Below the pieces are notes generated by a model, which saw only the letters and a list, made by a program, of their open reading frames with translations, was not told the DNA's origin and made no database searches. This document shows positions 1-8,821 of a stretch of 64,000 nucleotides of DNA, piece after piece. The position numbers were made by a program, and so were the translations under genes. The stretch lies in contig NZ_AUIK01000022.1 in NCBI RefSeq assembly GCF_000423665.1, positions 175,380-239,379 on the forward strand. Reading direction: 5' to 3'. Positions within the stretch are counted from its first letter, which is position 1; every line of letters starts with the position of its first letter. The stretch is from Solirubrobacter soli DSM 22325 (GTDB lineage: Bacteria; Actinomycetota; Thermoleophilia; Solirubrobacterales; Solirubrobacteraceae).

Positions 1-1
1 C

Positions 2-721
2 GAGCTGATCGACGACGTGAAGCAGCAGACCGGCATCCAGATCTCGGCCGGCGTCGGCCCCAACCGGCTGATCGCGAAGTGCTGCTCAGACCTCGGCAAG
101 CCCGCCGGCTTCGTGGCGATGGGTCGCGAGGAGGCGTGCATCCGCTTCGCGACGGCGCCGACCCGCCGCCTCCCCGGGATCGGGCCGAAGACCGCGGAGC
201 GCCTGGCGTCGCTCGGCTACAGCACGGTCGCCCAGCTGCAGGAGGCCGACGAGGGCGAGCTCGCCCATCGCTTCGGCGACCGCACCGCCCGCTACCTGAA
301 GGCCCGCGCGTCCTTCTACGACGACTCGCCGGTCGAGACCGAGGGCGGCCCCGCGAAGTCCGTCTCCACCGAGCGGACCTTCGACTTCGACATCGCCTCC
401 GCGGAGGAGCTCGAGACGATCCTGCGCACGCTCTCCAAAGAGCTCTGCGAGGGCCTGCAGAAGAAGGAGCGCCAGGGCCGCACGGTGGCGATCAAGGTCC
501 GCCTCGCCGACTGGACGACGGTCACCCGCGCCCGCACCCTGCCGGACGCGACCAACGACACCGCGCTCGTGACCGACACCGCGATGGAGCTGCTGCGCGC
601 CTACGCGCCCACCCAACCGGTCCGGCTGTTGGGCGTGCGCCTGGCGGCGTTCGACGACCTCGAGCCGGACAAGCCGCCGGCGCCGGTCGCGCCGGTGGGG
701 CAACTCGCGCTGCCGCTGTAG
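2..721 (+). CDS. dinB: DNA polymerase IV (Y-family), 3' part
   Basis: This is the C-terminal 239 residues of a Y-family translesion polymerase; the frame is open to the left window edge, so the catalytic N-terminus lies outside. The visible part has the palm/thumb motif GVGPNRLIAK, the helix-hairpin-helix LPGIGPKTAERL, and a little-finger domain containing STERTFDFD. The protein ends in QLALPL, matching the beta-clamp binding motif QLxLxL, so it probably docks on the sliding clamp. Its role would be error-prone bypass of template damage. The next gene converges on it with 135 bp between them. The family call is secure; SOS control cannot be judged because the promoter is outside the window. 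Confidence 0.93.
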   Translation, partial: ELIDDVKQQTGIQISAGVGPNRLIAKCCSDLGKPAGFVAMGREEACIRFATAPTRRLPGIGPKTAERLASLGYSTVAQLQEADEGELAHRFGDRTARYLKARASFYDDSPVETEGGPAKSVSTERTFDFDIASAEELETILRTLSKELCEGLQKKERQGRTVAIKVRLADWTTVTRARTLPDATNDTALVTDTAMELLRAYAPTQPVRLLGVRLAAFDDLEPDKPPAPVAPVGQLALPL

Positions 722-760
722 GCGGGCGCGGCGCGGGCCGGGCCGCGCGGACGCGGCGCG

Positions 761-832
761 GGTGGGGGCGGCGTCGATCGGTGGCGCGGCGCCCGCCGGG
801 CGCGGCCCGGGTGGGCGCGGCGTCGATCGGTG
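761..832. repeat. Direct repeat in a GC-rich intergenic spacer
   Basis: The 135-bp tail-to-tail spacer 722-856 is almost pure G+C. It holds two near-identical 23-bp copies, at 761-783 and 810-832, that differ at one position and share the core GCGGCGTCGATCGGTG. No terminator with a T tract and no open frame of note is visible. The low-complexity composition resembles the pentamer repeat at 52310-52495. Confidence 0.5.
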
Positions 833-856
833 CCGCGGCGAGACGCGGCCGGGCGC

Positions 857-1618
857 CTAGTAAAGCGCCGAGGCGAGCTTGCGGCGCGACTCGCGCGCGA
901 GGGGGTCGCCCGGGCCGAGCTCGTCGAGCACGCCCACGACGACCTTGCGCAGCTCGTCCTTGCGCGCCTCGTCCGAGCTCGCCGCGATCGCCTCGATCAG
1001 CGCGTCGAGGCCCGCCTCGGTCTCGCCCGCGTCGAGCTGCGCGAACGCCGCGGCGAGCGCCTCGTCGTCGGAGAGTCGCAAGCGGGTCGCCAGGCCGTCG
1101 GCCACGAACGACGACGGCACGTTGGCCAGCACGTCCAGCGCGCCCTCGCGGTCGCCGGCAGCAGCGAGCGAGCGGGCGAGCGGGATCGCGGCGTCGGCGC
1201 GGCCCGGCTCGAGCTCGAGCGCGCGGCGCAGGTTGGAGTCGCCGCCCTCGGCGATCAGCGCGTCGGCCTCACTCGGCACGATCCGGTCCAGGAAGCGCTC
1301 GACCTGCACGGGCGGGAGCGCGCCGATGAACTCGTCGACGACCTTGCCGTCCTTGAACGCCTTCACGGCCGGGATCGACTGGATGCCGAAGGCCTGGGAG
1401 AGCCGCGGGTTGGCGTCGGTGTCGACCTTGACGAGATCGACCTGGCCGGAGCGCGCCTCGACGGCCTTCTCGATCACGGGGCCGAGCGAGCGGCACGGAC
1501 CGCACCACTCGGCCCAGAAGTCGACGACCACGGGGTGCTCGTAGGAGCGCTGGATGACGTCGCGCTCAAAGGTCTCTTCAGTGGCGTCGATGGGCACCCC
1601 TGCGAGGATAGTCGGCAT
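857..1618 (-). CDS. Thioredoxin-domain chaperedoxin (CnoX/YbbN-like)
   Basis: The 253-residue protein has an N-terminal thioredoxin fold (about residues 10-110) with the active-site motif WCGPC and the cis-proline stretch SIPAV. A C-terminal helical, alanine-rich region of about 130 residues resembles the TPR-like module of CnoX/YbbN. Such proteins hold unfolding proteins and guard cysteines against overoxidation in the cytoplasm. Unlike E. coli CnoX, the redox motif here is a full CxxC, so a real oxidoreductase activity is likely. The ATG overlaps the ATG of the divergent hydrolase within the tetranucleotide CATG, leaving no untranslated spacer; an in-frame GTG lies 7 codons downstream. Confidence 0.85.
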   Translation of the reverse strand: MPTILAGVPIDATEETFERDVIQRSYEHPVVVDFWAEWCGPCRSLGPVIEKAVEARSGQVDLVKVDTDANPRLSQAFGIQSIPAVKAFKDGKVVDEFIGALPPVQVERFLDRIVPSEADALIAEGGDSNLRRALELEPGRADAAIPLARSLAAAGDREGALDVLANVPSSFVADGLATRLRLSDDEALAAAFAQLDAGETEAGLDALIEAIAASSDEARKDELRKVVVGVLDELGPGDPLARESRRKLASALY

Positions 1619-2441
1619 GGATTTCCGGATCGACGCGGACGGCGTGATGCTGGCGGGCTCCGAGGACGGGCAGGGGAGCCCGGTCGTTCTGCTGCACGGG
1701 CTGACCGCGACGCGGCGCTACGTGGTGATGGGCTCCAAGGCGCTCGAGCGCGCCGGTCATCGCGTGATCGCCTACGACGCGCGCGCCCACGGGCACTCCG
1801 CGCCGGCCCGCGACCCGCGCGACTACGGCTACGAGCGCCTCGCTAGCGACCTCGAGGCGCTGCTCGACGACCGCGGCATCGACCGCGCGGTCCTGGCGGG
1901 TGCCTCGATGGGCGCGCACACGCTCACGCACTTCGCGCTGACCCGCCCCGACCGCGTCGCCGGCCTGGTGATCATGACCCCCGCGTACGACCCCGAGGAC
2001 GACCGACCCGGCCAGATGGACCGCTGGGACCGCCTCTCCGACGGGCTGCGCAACGGCGGCGTCGAGGGCTTCGTCGCCGCCTACGGCACGCCGAACGTGC
2101 CGGAGAAGTGGCTGGAGACGATCGACCGCGTGCTGCACCAGCGCCTCGCCGCCCACGATCACCCCGACGCGCTCGCCGACGCGCTGCGCGCCGTCCCCCG
2201 CAGCCGTCCCTTCGAGCAGTGGAGCGACCTGCAGGCCATCGACGCACCGACGGTCGTCGTCGCCAGCCGCGACGAAGTCGACCCCGAGCACCCGTACGCG
2301 ACCGGCGAGCGCTACGCGGCCGCGATCCCCGGCGCCGAGCTCATCTCCGAGGAGCCCGGCACCTCCCCGCTGGCGTGGCAGGGCGCGCAGGTGTCGAAGG
2401 TGATCAGCGATCTCGCGACGGCTGCGGCAACCGCGCCATGA
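1617..2441 (+). CDS. Alpha/beta hydrolase
   Basis: A 274-residue alpha/beta-hydrolase. It has the oxyanion strand VVLLHGLTATRR, a nucleophile elbow GASMGAH with the probable catalytic Ser, and an acid region near ASRDEVDPEHP. No signal peptide is seen, so it is cytoplasmic. The substrate is unknown; relatives include haloalkane, lactone and ester hydrolases. The ATG at 1617 was chosen because the fold starts directly after it; the frame stays open upstream to 1554, but that stretch is antisense to the thioredoxin gene. The 3' end overlaps the convergent EAL gene by 38 bp. Confidence 0.8.
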   Translation: MDFRIDADGVMLAGSEDGQGSPVVLLHGLTATRRYVVMGSKALERAGHRVIAYDARAHGHSAPARDPRDYGYERLASDLEALLDDRGIDRAVLAGASMGAHTLTHFALTRPDRVAGLVIMTPAYDPEDDRPGQMDRWDRLSDGLRNGGVEGFVAAYGTPNVPEKWLETIDRVLHQRLAAHDHPDALADALRAVPRSRPFEQWSDLQAIDAPTVVVASRDEVDPEHPYATGERYAAAIPGAELISEEPGTSPLAWQGAQVSKVISDLATAAATAP

Positions 2442-3549
2442 GCAGCAGCGCGCACTCGACGACCAGCTCGCGGTCGTAGGACGTCGCGAACAGCCATTGG
2501 CCGTCGGAGTCGCGGCGCGCGACGAAGCAGACGCCGAACCCCGGTCCGAGAGCGACCTCGGTCCACGTGTCCTCCAGCAGCCCCGGCTCGACGACGCCGA
2601 CGAAGCCGAGCGAGTCGCGCAGCGCCTCGTAGCGCGCCGGCGCGTGCAACCGGTCGGGCGCCGCCAGCAGCATGCCGGTCGGGCCGAGTGCCGACGCCTG
2701 CGCGGAGAGCATCGCCGCCGCGCGCTCGGCCAGCTCGAGCGGCCCGCGCGTCGGGCGCTTCCAGTTCGTCACCCGCTGGTAGGGGAGCGGACCTGAAGGA
2801 TCGCCGCCCGACCCGGCCAGCCGCAGCGGCCGCCCCGGTTTGGGCAGGGGCGAAGGCAGCGGCCCCGGCTCGCCGAGCATGAAGCCCTGCCCGAGGGTCG
2901 CGCCCGCGGCGCGAGCGGTCTCCAAGTGCGCCTGCGAGTCGATTCCCTCCGCCAGCACGGTCGCGTGCCGGCGCTCCGCCTCGGCGCCGACCGCGGTCAC
3001 CACGCGCGCGACATCCAAGGGGTCTCGCTCGGCCAGGAGCTTCAGATCGAGCTTGATCACGTCGGGGTAGAGCAGCGGCATCGTCGCCAGCGAGCGCGAG
3101 TCGCCGCCGACGTCGTCCAGCGACACGCCCCACCCGCGCGTGCGCAGGCGCGTGAGCGTGCCCAGGACCGACTCCGGGCTCTCGGTCAGCGCGCTCTCGG
3201 TGATCTCCATGATCAGCGTCGCGGACCCGTGGGGGAGATCGGGGAGGTCGAGCTCCAGAGCGCCCGCGTCGGCATTGAGGAAGAGCGCGAACGGTGCGCC
3301 CAGTCCGGCGGCCGCGGCGTCCCGCAGCGCCGCCGAGCGGCACTCGCGGTCGACCTCGCTCAGCCGTCCCTCCGCCCGCGCGCGGGCGAAGAGCTCCTCG
3401 GGGGATGAGCCGTCACGCGGCCGCGCGAGCGCCTCGTAACCGACCACGCACCCGTCGCGCAGATCCAGGATCGGCTGGAACGCGGCGACGATCGCTTCAT
3501 CTCGGCGGACAGCCGATCGAGACCCCATCGGGCTGCTCACGCTCTGCAT
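2404..3549 (-). CDS. EAL-domain cyclic-di-GMP phosphodiesterase with C-terminal sensory domain
   Basis: Residues about 20-245 form an EAL domain. The metal- and substrate-binding residues are visible: YEALARP (EAL), FLNAD (Asn), MEITES (Glu), SLDDVG (Asp pair), IKLDLK (Lys) and AEGID (Glu). The usual DDFGxGYSSL loop 6 is altered to DDVGGDSRSL, which may weaken dimer-coupled activation. The C-terminal 130 residues form a compact domain resembling a DICT-like sensor module; that label is tentative. There is no membrane segment. The likely role is hydrolysis of c-di-GMP in response to a cytoplasmic signal. A second c-di-GMP enzyme lies about 6 kb away. Confidence 0.85.
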   Translation of the reverse strand: MQSVSSPMGSRSAVRRDEAIVAAFQPILDLRDGCVVGYEALARPRDGSSPEELFARARAEGRLSEVDRECRSAALRDAAAAGLGAPFALFLNADAGALELDLPDLPHGSATLIMEITESALTESPESVLGTLTRLRTRGWGVSLDDVGGDSRSLATMPLLYPDVIKLDLKLLAERDPLDVARVVTAVGAEAERRHATVLAEGIDSQAHLETARAAGATLGQGFMLGEPGPLPSPLPKPGRPLRLAGSGGDPSGPLPYQRVTNWKRPTRGPLELAERAAAMLSAQASALGPTGMLLAAPDRLHAPARYEALRDSLGFVGVVEPGLLEDTWTEVALGPGFGVCFVARRDSDGQWLFATSYDRELVVECALLLMARLPQPSRDR

Positions 3550-3597
3550 TCAAGCTCATTCGCCAGGAGAGATCGGGCAGACCTTTGGGAACGACAA

Positions 3598-3629
3598 CGG
3601 CCCGCCCCCCGGGGAAGGGGAGCGGGCCG
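3598..3629 (-). terminator. Stem-loop terminator after the papain-like protease gene
   Basis: Arms CGGCCCGC (3598-3605) and GCGGGCCG (3622-3629) form a perfect 8-bp stem around a C/G-rich loop that can pair further. On the minus strand it follows the protease stop codon at 3653 and is trailed by TTGTCGTT. It separates the protease transcript from the EAL gene that starts at 3549 on the same strand. Confidence 0.65.
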
Positions 3630-3652
3630 ATGGGTGTGGCTTGTCGGTCGGG

Positions 3653-6600
3653 CTACTTGCCGGTCTTGGCGACGACCACGCGGACCTTCTCGCCCGCGTC
3701 GACCGCGACCTTCAGCTTGGCCGCCTTGGAGCCGAGCTTGACCGGCTTGGTGCAGGGCTGCCAGTCCGGGCTCGCCGGATCGGTCGGGCAGGCCCAGGCG
3801 CGGTAGCCGCTCTTGAAGCCGGCCGCCGCCGTGACGGTGACCGTCGCCTGGCCGCCCGCCTTCGGCACGACCGCGGACGTCTTCGCCATGACCTTCCCGT
3901 TCCCGCTCTTGAGCGAGACCGGAGCGGCCGCGGCGAGCACGGAGCCCGTCGTGGCGGACGCGACCGGACCGAGGATCGCCGCGGCGTAGACCGTGGTCGA
4001 GCCGCCGGCGCCGACGCCCGTGACGGACGCCTTGATCTTCTTGCCGGCGTCGTCGGCCTGCAGGACGTACGTGCGGTCCGTGCCCGTCACGATCTCCGTG
4101 CAGGTGGTGGCGCAGCGCCAGAACGTGGTCTTGACCGTCTCCGACGTGCCCGTCCAGGTGCCGGTGGTGGCGGTGACCGTCTGGCCGACCTTGGCCGTGC
4201 CGGTCAGGACCGGGATCGGGCTCGCCGCCGGCGGGGCCGGCTTGACCTTCGCGCTGGGCGCGGACGTCGCGGACACGGCCGCGTCCGGGTTGGTCGCCGT
4301 GACGACCGCGCGGATCGTCGCGTCGACGTCGGCCGGGACGACCTTGTACGTCGCCGCGATCGCGCCGGAGATGACCGAGCAGTTGTCGCCCGAGGCGTCG
4401 CAGCGCTTCCAGCTGTACGCGTAGGTGGTGTCCGTGGTGGTGGTCCACGTGCCCTTCGACGCGGTCAGCGTGGTGTTGACGACGCCCGTGCCGGTGACGG
4501 CCGGAGCGGCGGTGTTGACCGGCGGGACGGCCGCGACGACGCCGGTGGCGTCCGACGTGGTCGTACCGGCGCCCGTCGTGTTCGTACCCGTCTGCTTGAC
4601 GCGGATGGTCGAGCCCTCGTCGGCCTTGACCAGCACGTAGGCGGCACCGGTCGCACCCGTGATGGCGACGCAGTTGTCACCGTCGGTGTCGCAGCGCTGC
4701 CACTGGTAGGTGAACGTGGTCGGGTAGTCGTTCCAGACCGGCATGTTGGCCTTCAGCGACTGCTGGCGGGCGGCGGTACCGGTGATGGTGATGTCGGCGT
4801 CGACCGTCGGCAGCGGGAGCGGCTGGATCTCGCTGGACGGCTCGCTCTCGATGCTCGCGGTGCGACCCGGGGAGGTCACGCTGACGGCGACGACGAGCTT
4901 CTTGTTGGTGTCGGCGACGGTCGCGGTGTACGTCTTGGCGGCCGCCCCCGTGATGTTGACGCAGCCGGTGCCGTCAGCCGCGCAGCGCTTCCACTGGTAC
5001 GCGACCTTGGTCAGCGGAACGCTCCACTGGCCCTCGGTCGCGGTCTGGACGCCGCGGACGGCGGCGGTGCCGCTGATCGCCGGCTTGACCGAGTTGGTCA
5101 GCGCGCGGCCCTCGAGCGTGTTGGTGACCGCCGACGCCGCGGTGGTGGCGACGTTCTGCGAGTTGGTCGCCGTGACCCGCACGCCGAGCTTGACGCCGAC
5201 GTCGGCCGCCACCGTGAGGTACGTGGCGTTCGTGGCGCCCGCCAGCACGGCGCAGCCCGTCGAGTTGGCGTTGACGGCGGCGACCGGGCAGCGCACCCAC
5301 TGGTACTTGTAGGTGTGCGTGAGGTTGCCGGCCGAGGCCCAGTCACCCGGGTCGGCGGTCAGCGTCGACGCGTCGGTCAGCGTGCCGGTGATCGTCGGGA
5401 GGTCGGTGTTCGCCGGGGTGGAGAGCACCGGGCCGATCTCCTTCGAGAACGCCGCGGTCGAGCCGTCGCCGTTGGTGGCGGTGACCTTCGAGCGGACCTT
5501 CAGGCCGGCATCGTCGTTGGTGAGCGTGTACGTGGCCGCGGTCGCGCCCGAGATGTCCACCCAGCTGCCGCTGTCGCTGCGCTGCCACTGGTAGGCGTAG
5601 GTCGGGCCCGTCGGGGTCCAGGTGCCCGCCGTGGTCGTGACGACCAGGCCGGTGCGGGTGGTGCCGGAGGCGATCGGGAGCGCGCCGTTGACCGGCAGGG
5701 CCGTGGTGACGGTGGCGGTCGGCTCGGAGGCCTTGTCCACCGCGCCGTCGACGTTGGTCGCGGTGACCTTCACGCGGACGGTGTCGCCGAGATCGTCGGC
5801 GGTCAGCGTGTACGTCGCGGCCTTCGCGCCCGTGATGTCCACGTAGCCGGAGCCGTCGTCACGCTGCCACTGGTACGTGTACGCGTTGCCCGCGCCCGTC
5901 CAGGTGCCCGCGGTCGCGGTCAGCACCTTGGTCCGCTGCGCGGTGCCCGTGACCTTCGGGGCGACGGTGTTGACCGGCAGGTCGGCGACGACCGGGCCGA
6001 CGCCGACCGAGACGGCCGAGACGGCGGTGTCCGGGTTGGTCGCGGTGACCTTCGAGCGGATCGAGGCGCCCTTGTCGGCGACGGTCAGCACGTAGGTGTT
6101 CTTGGTGGCGCCGGCGATGTCGGCGTAGCCGGAGCCGTCGTCGCGCTGCCACTGGTAGGCGTAGGTGTTGCCCGCGCCGCTCCAGGAGCCCGCGTTGGTG
6201 GTGAGCGTCATGGCGCGCTTGGGCGTGCCGGTGACGGCGGGAACCGCGCTGTTGACCGGCGGGTTCGCCTCGATCGGGCCGACGTCCTCGGAGTTGCCCG
6301 TGGCGGTGCCGTCGACGTTGGTGCCGGTGACGACGACGCGGACCTTCGCGCCCTTGTCGGCGAGCGCCAGCGTGTACGTGGCCGCGATCGCGCCGGTGAT
6401 GTTGGCGTAGCCGGAGCCGGTGTCGCGCTGCCACTGGTACTTGTACGTGTTGCCGACGCCCGTCCACGTGCCGGCGGTCGCGGTCAGCACGCTCGCGCGG
6501 GTCGCGTTGCCGGTCGGCTTCGGGACCGAGCTGGCGACCGGGAGCGACTTGGCGACCGCGTCGGTCTCGGCGGAGTTCGCCGTGGCCGTGCCGTCGACGT

Positions 6601-8302
6601 TGGTGGCCGTGACGACGACGCGGATCTTCGCGCCCTCGTCGCCCAGCACGGGCGTGTACGTGGCGGCCGCGGCGCCCGTGATGTTCACGTAGCCGGTGCC
6701 CGGGTCGCGCTGCCACTGGTACTTGTAGGTGTTGCCGGCGGCGCTCCAGGTGCCGCTCGTGGCGGTCAGGACCGAGCCGCGGGCGGCCGTGCCGGTGACG
6801 GGGGGCGCGACCGAGTTGGCGGGCGGGTCCTTGACGACCGGGCCGAGCTCGCCGGAAGCGGTGGCCGGGCTCGCGCCGATCGCGTTCTTGGCCGTGACGA
6901 GGACCCGCACCGTGGCGTTGACGTCGGTCGAGGTGAGCGTGTAGCTGGCCGTCGTGGCGCCGGCGATGGCGACCCAGCTCGAGCCGGTGTTGCGCTGCCA
7001 CGCGTAGACGTAGCTGGTCGGGTTGTCGGTCCAGCTGCCGGTCGTGACGGTGAGGACCTGGCCGCGCTTCTCCGAGCCGGAGACGACGGGCGGCATCTTC
7101 GAGGTCGGCGCGATCGGCTTGATCGGGCCGATCTCGTTGCCCGTGCCCGTGACCGAGCCGTCGTTGTTGGACGCCTCGACGACGACGCGGACCTTGCCGC
7201 CGACGTCATCCTGCGTGGTCACGTAGGTGGAGTTCGTGGCGCCGGAGATGTCGACCCAGCCGGAGCCCGGGTTGCGCTGCCACTGGTAGGCGAACGTGGT
7301 CGGGCTGGCCGTGTACTTGCCGGCGGTCGCGCTCAGCGTCGAGGCGCGGTTGACCGAGCCGGAGACGATCGGGTTGGCGACGAGCTTGGGCTGCGGGTCC
7401 TGGTCGACCATCGGGCCGACCGAGCGGGCCTCGAGCACGTACTTGTTGACGAACGCCCAGCTGAGCGTCGCCCAGCCGTGGTCGCCCCAGCCGGTGCCCC
7501 ACTGGTTCTCGATCCGCACGCCGGTCGTGTCATAGCCGAGCGCGGTGACCGCGTGGCCGCCCATGTTGGCGCCCGAGACGGTCGAGTACAGGCCGCCGTT
7601 GGCGGTCGAGACGTTGTAGAAGTTCTGGTAGACCGGGATCGCGAGCACGACGGGCTTGCCGTCGGCGATCGCGGTCTTGATCGACGCCTGCGTGACGGTC
7701 GCGCCGGTGGCCTGGGAGACCGCGAGCAGCTCCATCGCGGTCATCTTCCACTGCTGCGCGTTGGCCTTCTGGGCGTCGGTCGGCTTGGTGGTGTAGTTGT
7801 AGTTGCCCTGGGTGTAGTCGGCGAGGTTGTCGACGCCGGTCGACATCGCGATGTTGGCGTGCGACGGCAGCGTCGTGCCGACGTTCGCGCCGTTCGTGAC
7901 CTGCGAGTAGGTGAACATCGGGGCGAGCGGGCCGCCCGAGATCCCCTGCTTGTTCATCCAGTAGCCCATCGCGCTGTAGTCGACGGCCCAGGCGGCGCAG
8001 GAGTTGATCTGGCCCTGGTCGCCGACGGGCATCGCCCATTGGGTCAGGTCGACCGCGTCGGGAAGATCAGCAGCCTCGGTGACGACATCGGACATCGCCT
8101 TCGCGGTGGGCTTCGGCTGCGGCGAGAGCTCGAGCCCGAGCCCGTGGAGCGATCCGGCTTCGGTGGCCGGCGTGAGCGGCTCCATCGGCGAGTCCCAGGC
8201 GAGCGCGCGGGCCGGCAAGGTACATGCGAACAGCAAGACGAGGAGCGTCAGTGCTGCGACTCGTCCCTTCCCTTCGATTCGCCATCCGTGGCGGGTGGTC
8301 AT
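3653..8302 (-). CDS. Secreted papain-like (C1A) cysteine protease with twelve Ig-like repeats
   Basis: The 1549-residue precursor begins with a signal peptide (hydrophobic AALTLLVLLFAC, cleavage near ARALA at residue 35). A C1A peptidase domain spans about residues 80-300: Gln96 and nucleophile Cys102 in GDQGQINSCAAWA, His in GGHAVTALGYD, Asn in IENQWGTGWGDHGW. Twelve repeats of about 95 residues follow, each with a YxYQWQR-type strand, a G-A-T-x-x-TY turn and a D-x-G-x-x-x-RV-x-VTATN strand. Repeats 1-7 lack cysteine, while repeats 8-12 carry a conserved Cys pair. A 115-residue C-terminal domain with two Cys closes the protein. No LPXTG sorting signal or final membrane helix is seen, so it is exported and perhaps wall-bound by the repeats. 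Enzyme call secure; substrate unknown. Confidence 0.9.
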   Translation of the reverse strand: MTTRHGWRIEGKGRVAALTLLVLLFACTLPARALAWDSPMEPLTPATEAGSLHGLGLELSPQPKPTAKAMSDVVTEAADLPDAVDLTQWAMPVGDQGQINSCAAWAVDYSAMGYWMNKQGISGGPLAPMFTYSQVTNGANVGTTLPSHANIAMSTGVDNLADYTQGNYNYTTKPTDAQKANAQQWKMTAMELLAVSQATGATVTQASIKTAIADGKPVVLAIPVYQNFYNVSTANGGLYSTVSGANMGGHAVTALGYDTTGVRIENQWGTGWGDHGWATLSWAFVNKYVLEARSVGPMVDQDPQPKLVANPIVSGSVNRASTLSATAGKYTASPTTFAYQWQRNPGSGWVDISGATNSTYVTTQDDVGGKVRVVVEASNNDGSVTGTGNEIGPIKPIAPTSKMPPVVSGSEKRGQVLTVTTGSWTDNPTSYVYAWQRNTGSSWVAIAGATTASYTLTSTDVNATVRVLVTAKNAIGASPATASGELGPVVKDPPANSVAPPVTGTAARGSVLTATSGTWSAAGNTYKYQWQRDPGTGYVNITGAAAATYTPVLGDEGAKIRVVVTATNVDGTATANSAETDAVAKSLPVASSVPKPTGNATRASVLTATAGTWTGVGNTYKYQWQRDTGSGYANITGAIAATYTLALADKGAKVRVVVTGTNVDGTATGNSEDVGPIEANPPVNSAVPAVTGTPKRAMTLTTNAGSWSGAGNTYAYQWQRDDGSGYADIAGATKNTYVLTVADKGASIRSKVTATNPDTAVSAVSVGVGPVVADLPVNTVAPKVTGTAQRTKVLTATAGTWTGAGNAYTYQWQRDDGSGYVDITGAKAATYTLTADDLGDTVRVKVTATNVDGAVDKASEPTATVTTALPVNGALPIASGTTRTGLVVTTTAGTWTPTGPTYAYQWQRSDSGSWVDISGATAATYTLTNDDAGLKVRSKVTATNGDGSTAAFSKEIGPVLSTPANTDLPTITGTLTDASTLTADPGDWASAGNLTHTYKYQWVRCPVAAVNANSTGCAVLAGATNATYLTVAADVGVKLGVRVTATNSQNVATTAASAVTNTLEGRALTNSVKPAISGTAAVRGVQTATEGQWSVPLTKVAYQWKRCAADGTGCVNITGAAAKTYTATVADTNKKLVVAVSVTSPGRTASIESEPSSEIQPLPLPTVDADITITGTAARQQSLKANMPVWNDYPTTFTYQWQRCDTDGDNCVAITGATGAAYVLVKADEGSTIRVKQTGTNTTGAGTTTSDATGVVAAVPPVNTAAPAVTGTGVVNTTLTASKGTWTTTTDTTYAYSWKRCDASGDNCSVISGAIAATYKVVPADVDATIRAVVTATNPDAAVSATSAPSAKVKPAPPAASPIPVLTGTAKVGQTVTATTGTWTGTSETVKTTFWRCATTCTEIVTGTDRTYVLQADDAGKKIKASVTGVGAGGSTTVYAAAILGPVASATTGSVLAAAAPVSLKSGNGKVMAKTSAVVPKAGGQATVTVTAAAGFKSGYRAWACPTDPASPDWQPCTKPVKLGSKAAKLKVAVDAGEKVRVVVAKTGK
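3985..7384 (-). repeat. Tandem array of about twelve Ig-like domain repeats
   Basis: About 285-bp units lie in tandem inside the protease gene, each encoding one Ig-like module with a W-x-R core strand. Units encoding protein repeats 3-7 are most alike (YKYQWQRDPGTGYVNITG-type), suggesting recent unit duplication. Units 8-12, nearest the 3' end, are more divergent and encode a disulfide-competent Cys pair. Boundaries are approximate. Confidence 0.75.
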
Positions 8303-8417
8303 CCGTGTCCGATCCCTTTGGTGTTGAGGTGTCCTTAAACCTGCTCTTGGTCACTGATCGACACTCCGCGGGCGTTCTTGGGCGGACTCGACACTTGTAC
8401 GGCGTAGGCTGCCTTCG

Positions 8418-8816
8418 GTGAAAGTCGCCGGCTACAGCGGCACGCCACTGCCCAAGAAGCTGGGGATCAAGCCACAGAGCCGCGTGCTCGTGCTCAACGC
8501 GCCCGACGGCTTCGACCTCGAGGGCGTCAAGGTGGCGCGCCGGGCGACCGGGATCGCCGACGTGATCCTGTCCTTCCACACCGAGCGGCGCGACCTCGAG
8601 CGGCGCATCCCGGTGCTGCGCGAGCGGATGGAGCAGAACGGGCGGCTGTGGATCGCGTGGCCGAAGAAGGCGTCCAAGCTCGAGACCGACATCACCGAGA
8701 ACGTCGTCCGCGACCTGGCGCTGGCCAACGCGCTGGTGGACAACAAGGTCGCGGCGATCACGGAGATCTGGAGTGGTCTGCAGTTGGTCATCAGGGTCAA
8801 GGACCGACTACCTTGA
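8418..8816 (+). CDS. DUF3052 family protein
   Basis: A 132-residue soluble protein resembling the actinobacterial DUF3052 family: KLGIKPQSRVLVLNAPDGF, then FHTERRDLERRI, and the aliphatic segment GRLWIAWPKK. Its biochemical function is not known. The GTG at 8418 is preceded 7 nt upstream by TAGGCT (8405-8410), a plausible -10 hexamer, so the message may be leaderless. The stop TGA overlaps a possible TTG start of the M48 protease gene, suggesting co-translation. The protease gene upstream (3653-8302) is divergent, with a 115-bp spacer. Confidence 0.72.
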   Translation: MKVAGYSGTPLPKKLGIKPQSRVLVLNAPDGFDLEGVKVARRATGIADVILSFHTERRDLERRIPVLRERMEQNGRLWIAWPKKASKLETDITENVVRDLALANALVDNKVAAITEIWSGLQLVIRVKDRLP

Positions 8817-8821
8817 GCCTC

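Noticed and set aside
3641..8338. 1565-codon plus-strand ORF opposite the papain-like protease gene
   Set aside because: It mirrors the repeats of the real gene, gives Arg/Gly/Asp-rich low-complexity protein with no fold, and arises because very high GC3 removes stop codons from the antisense frame.
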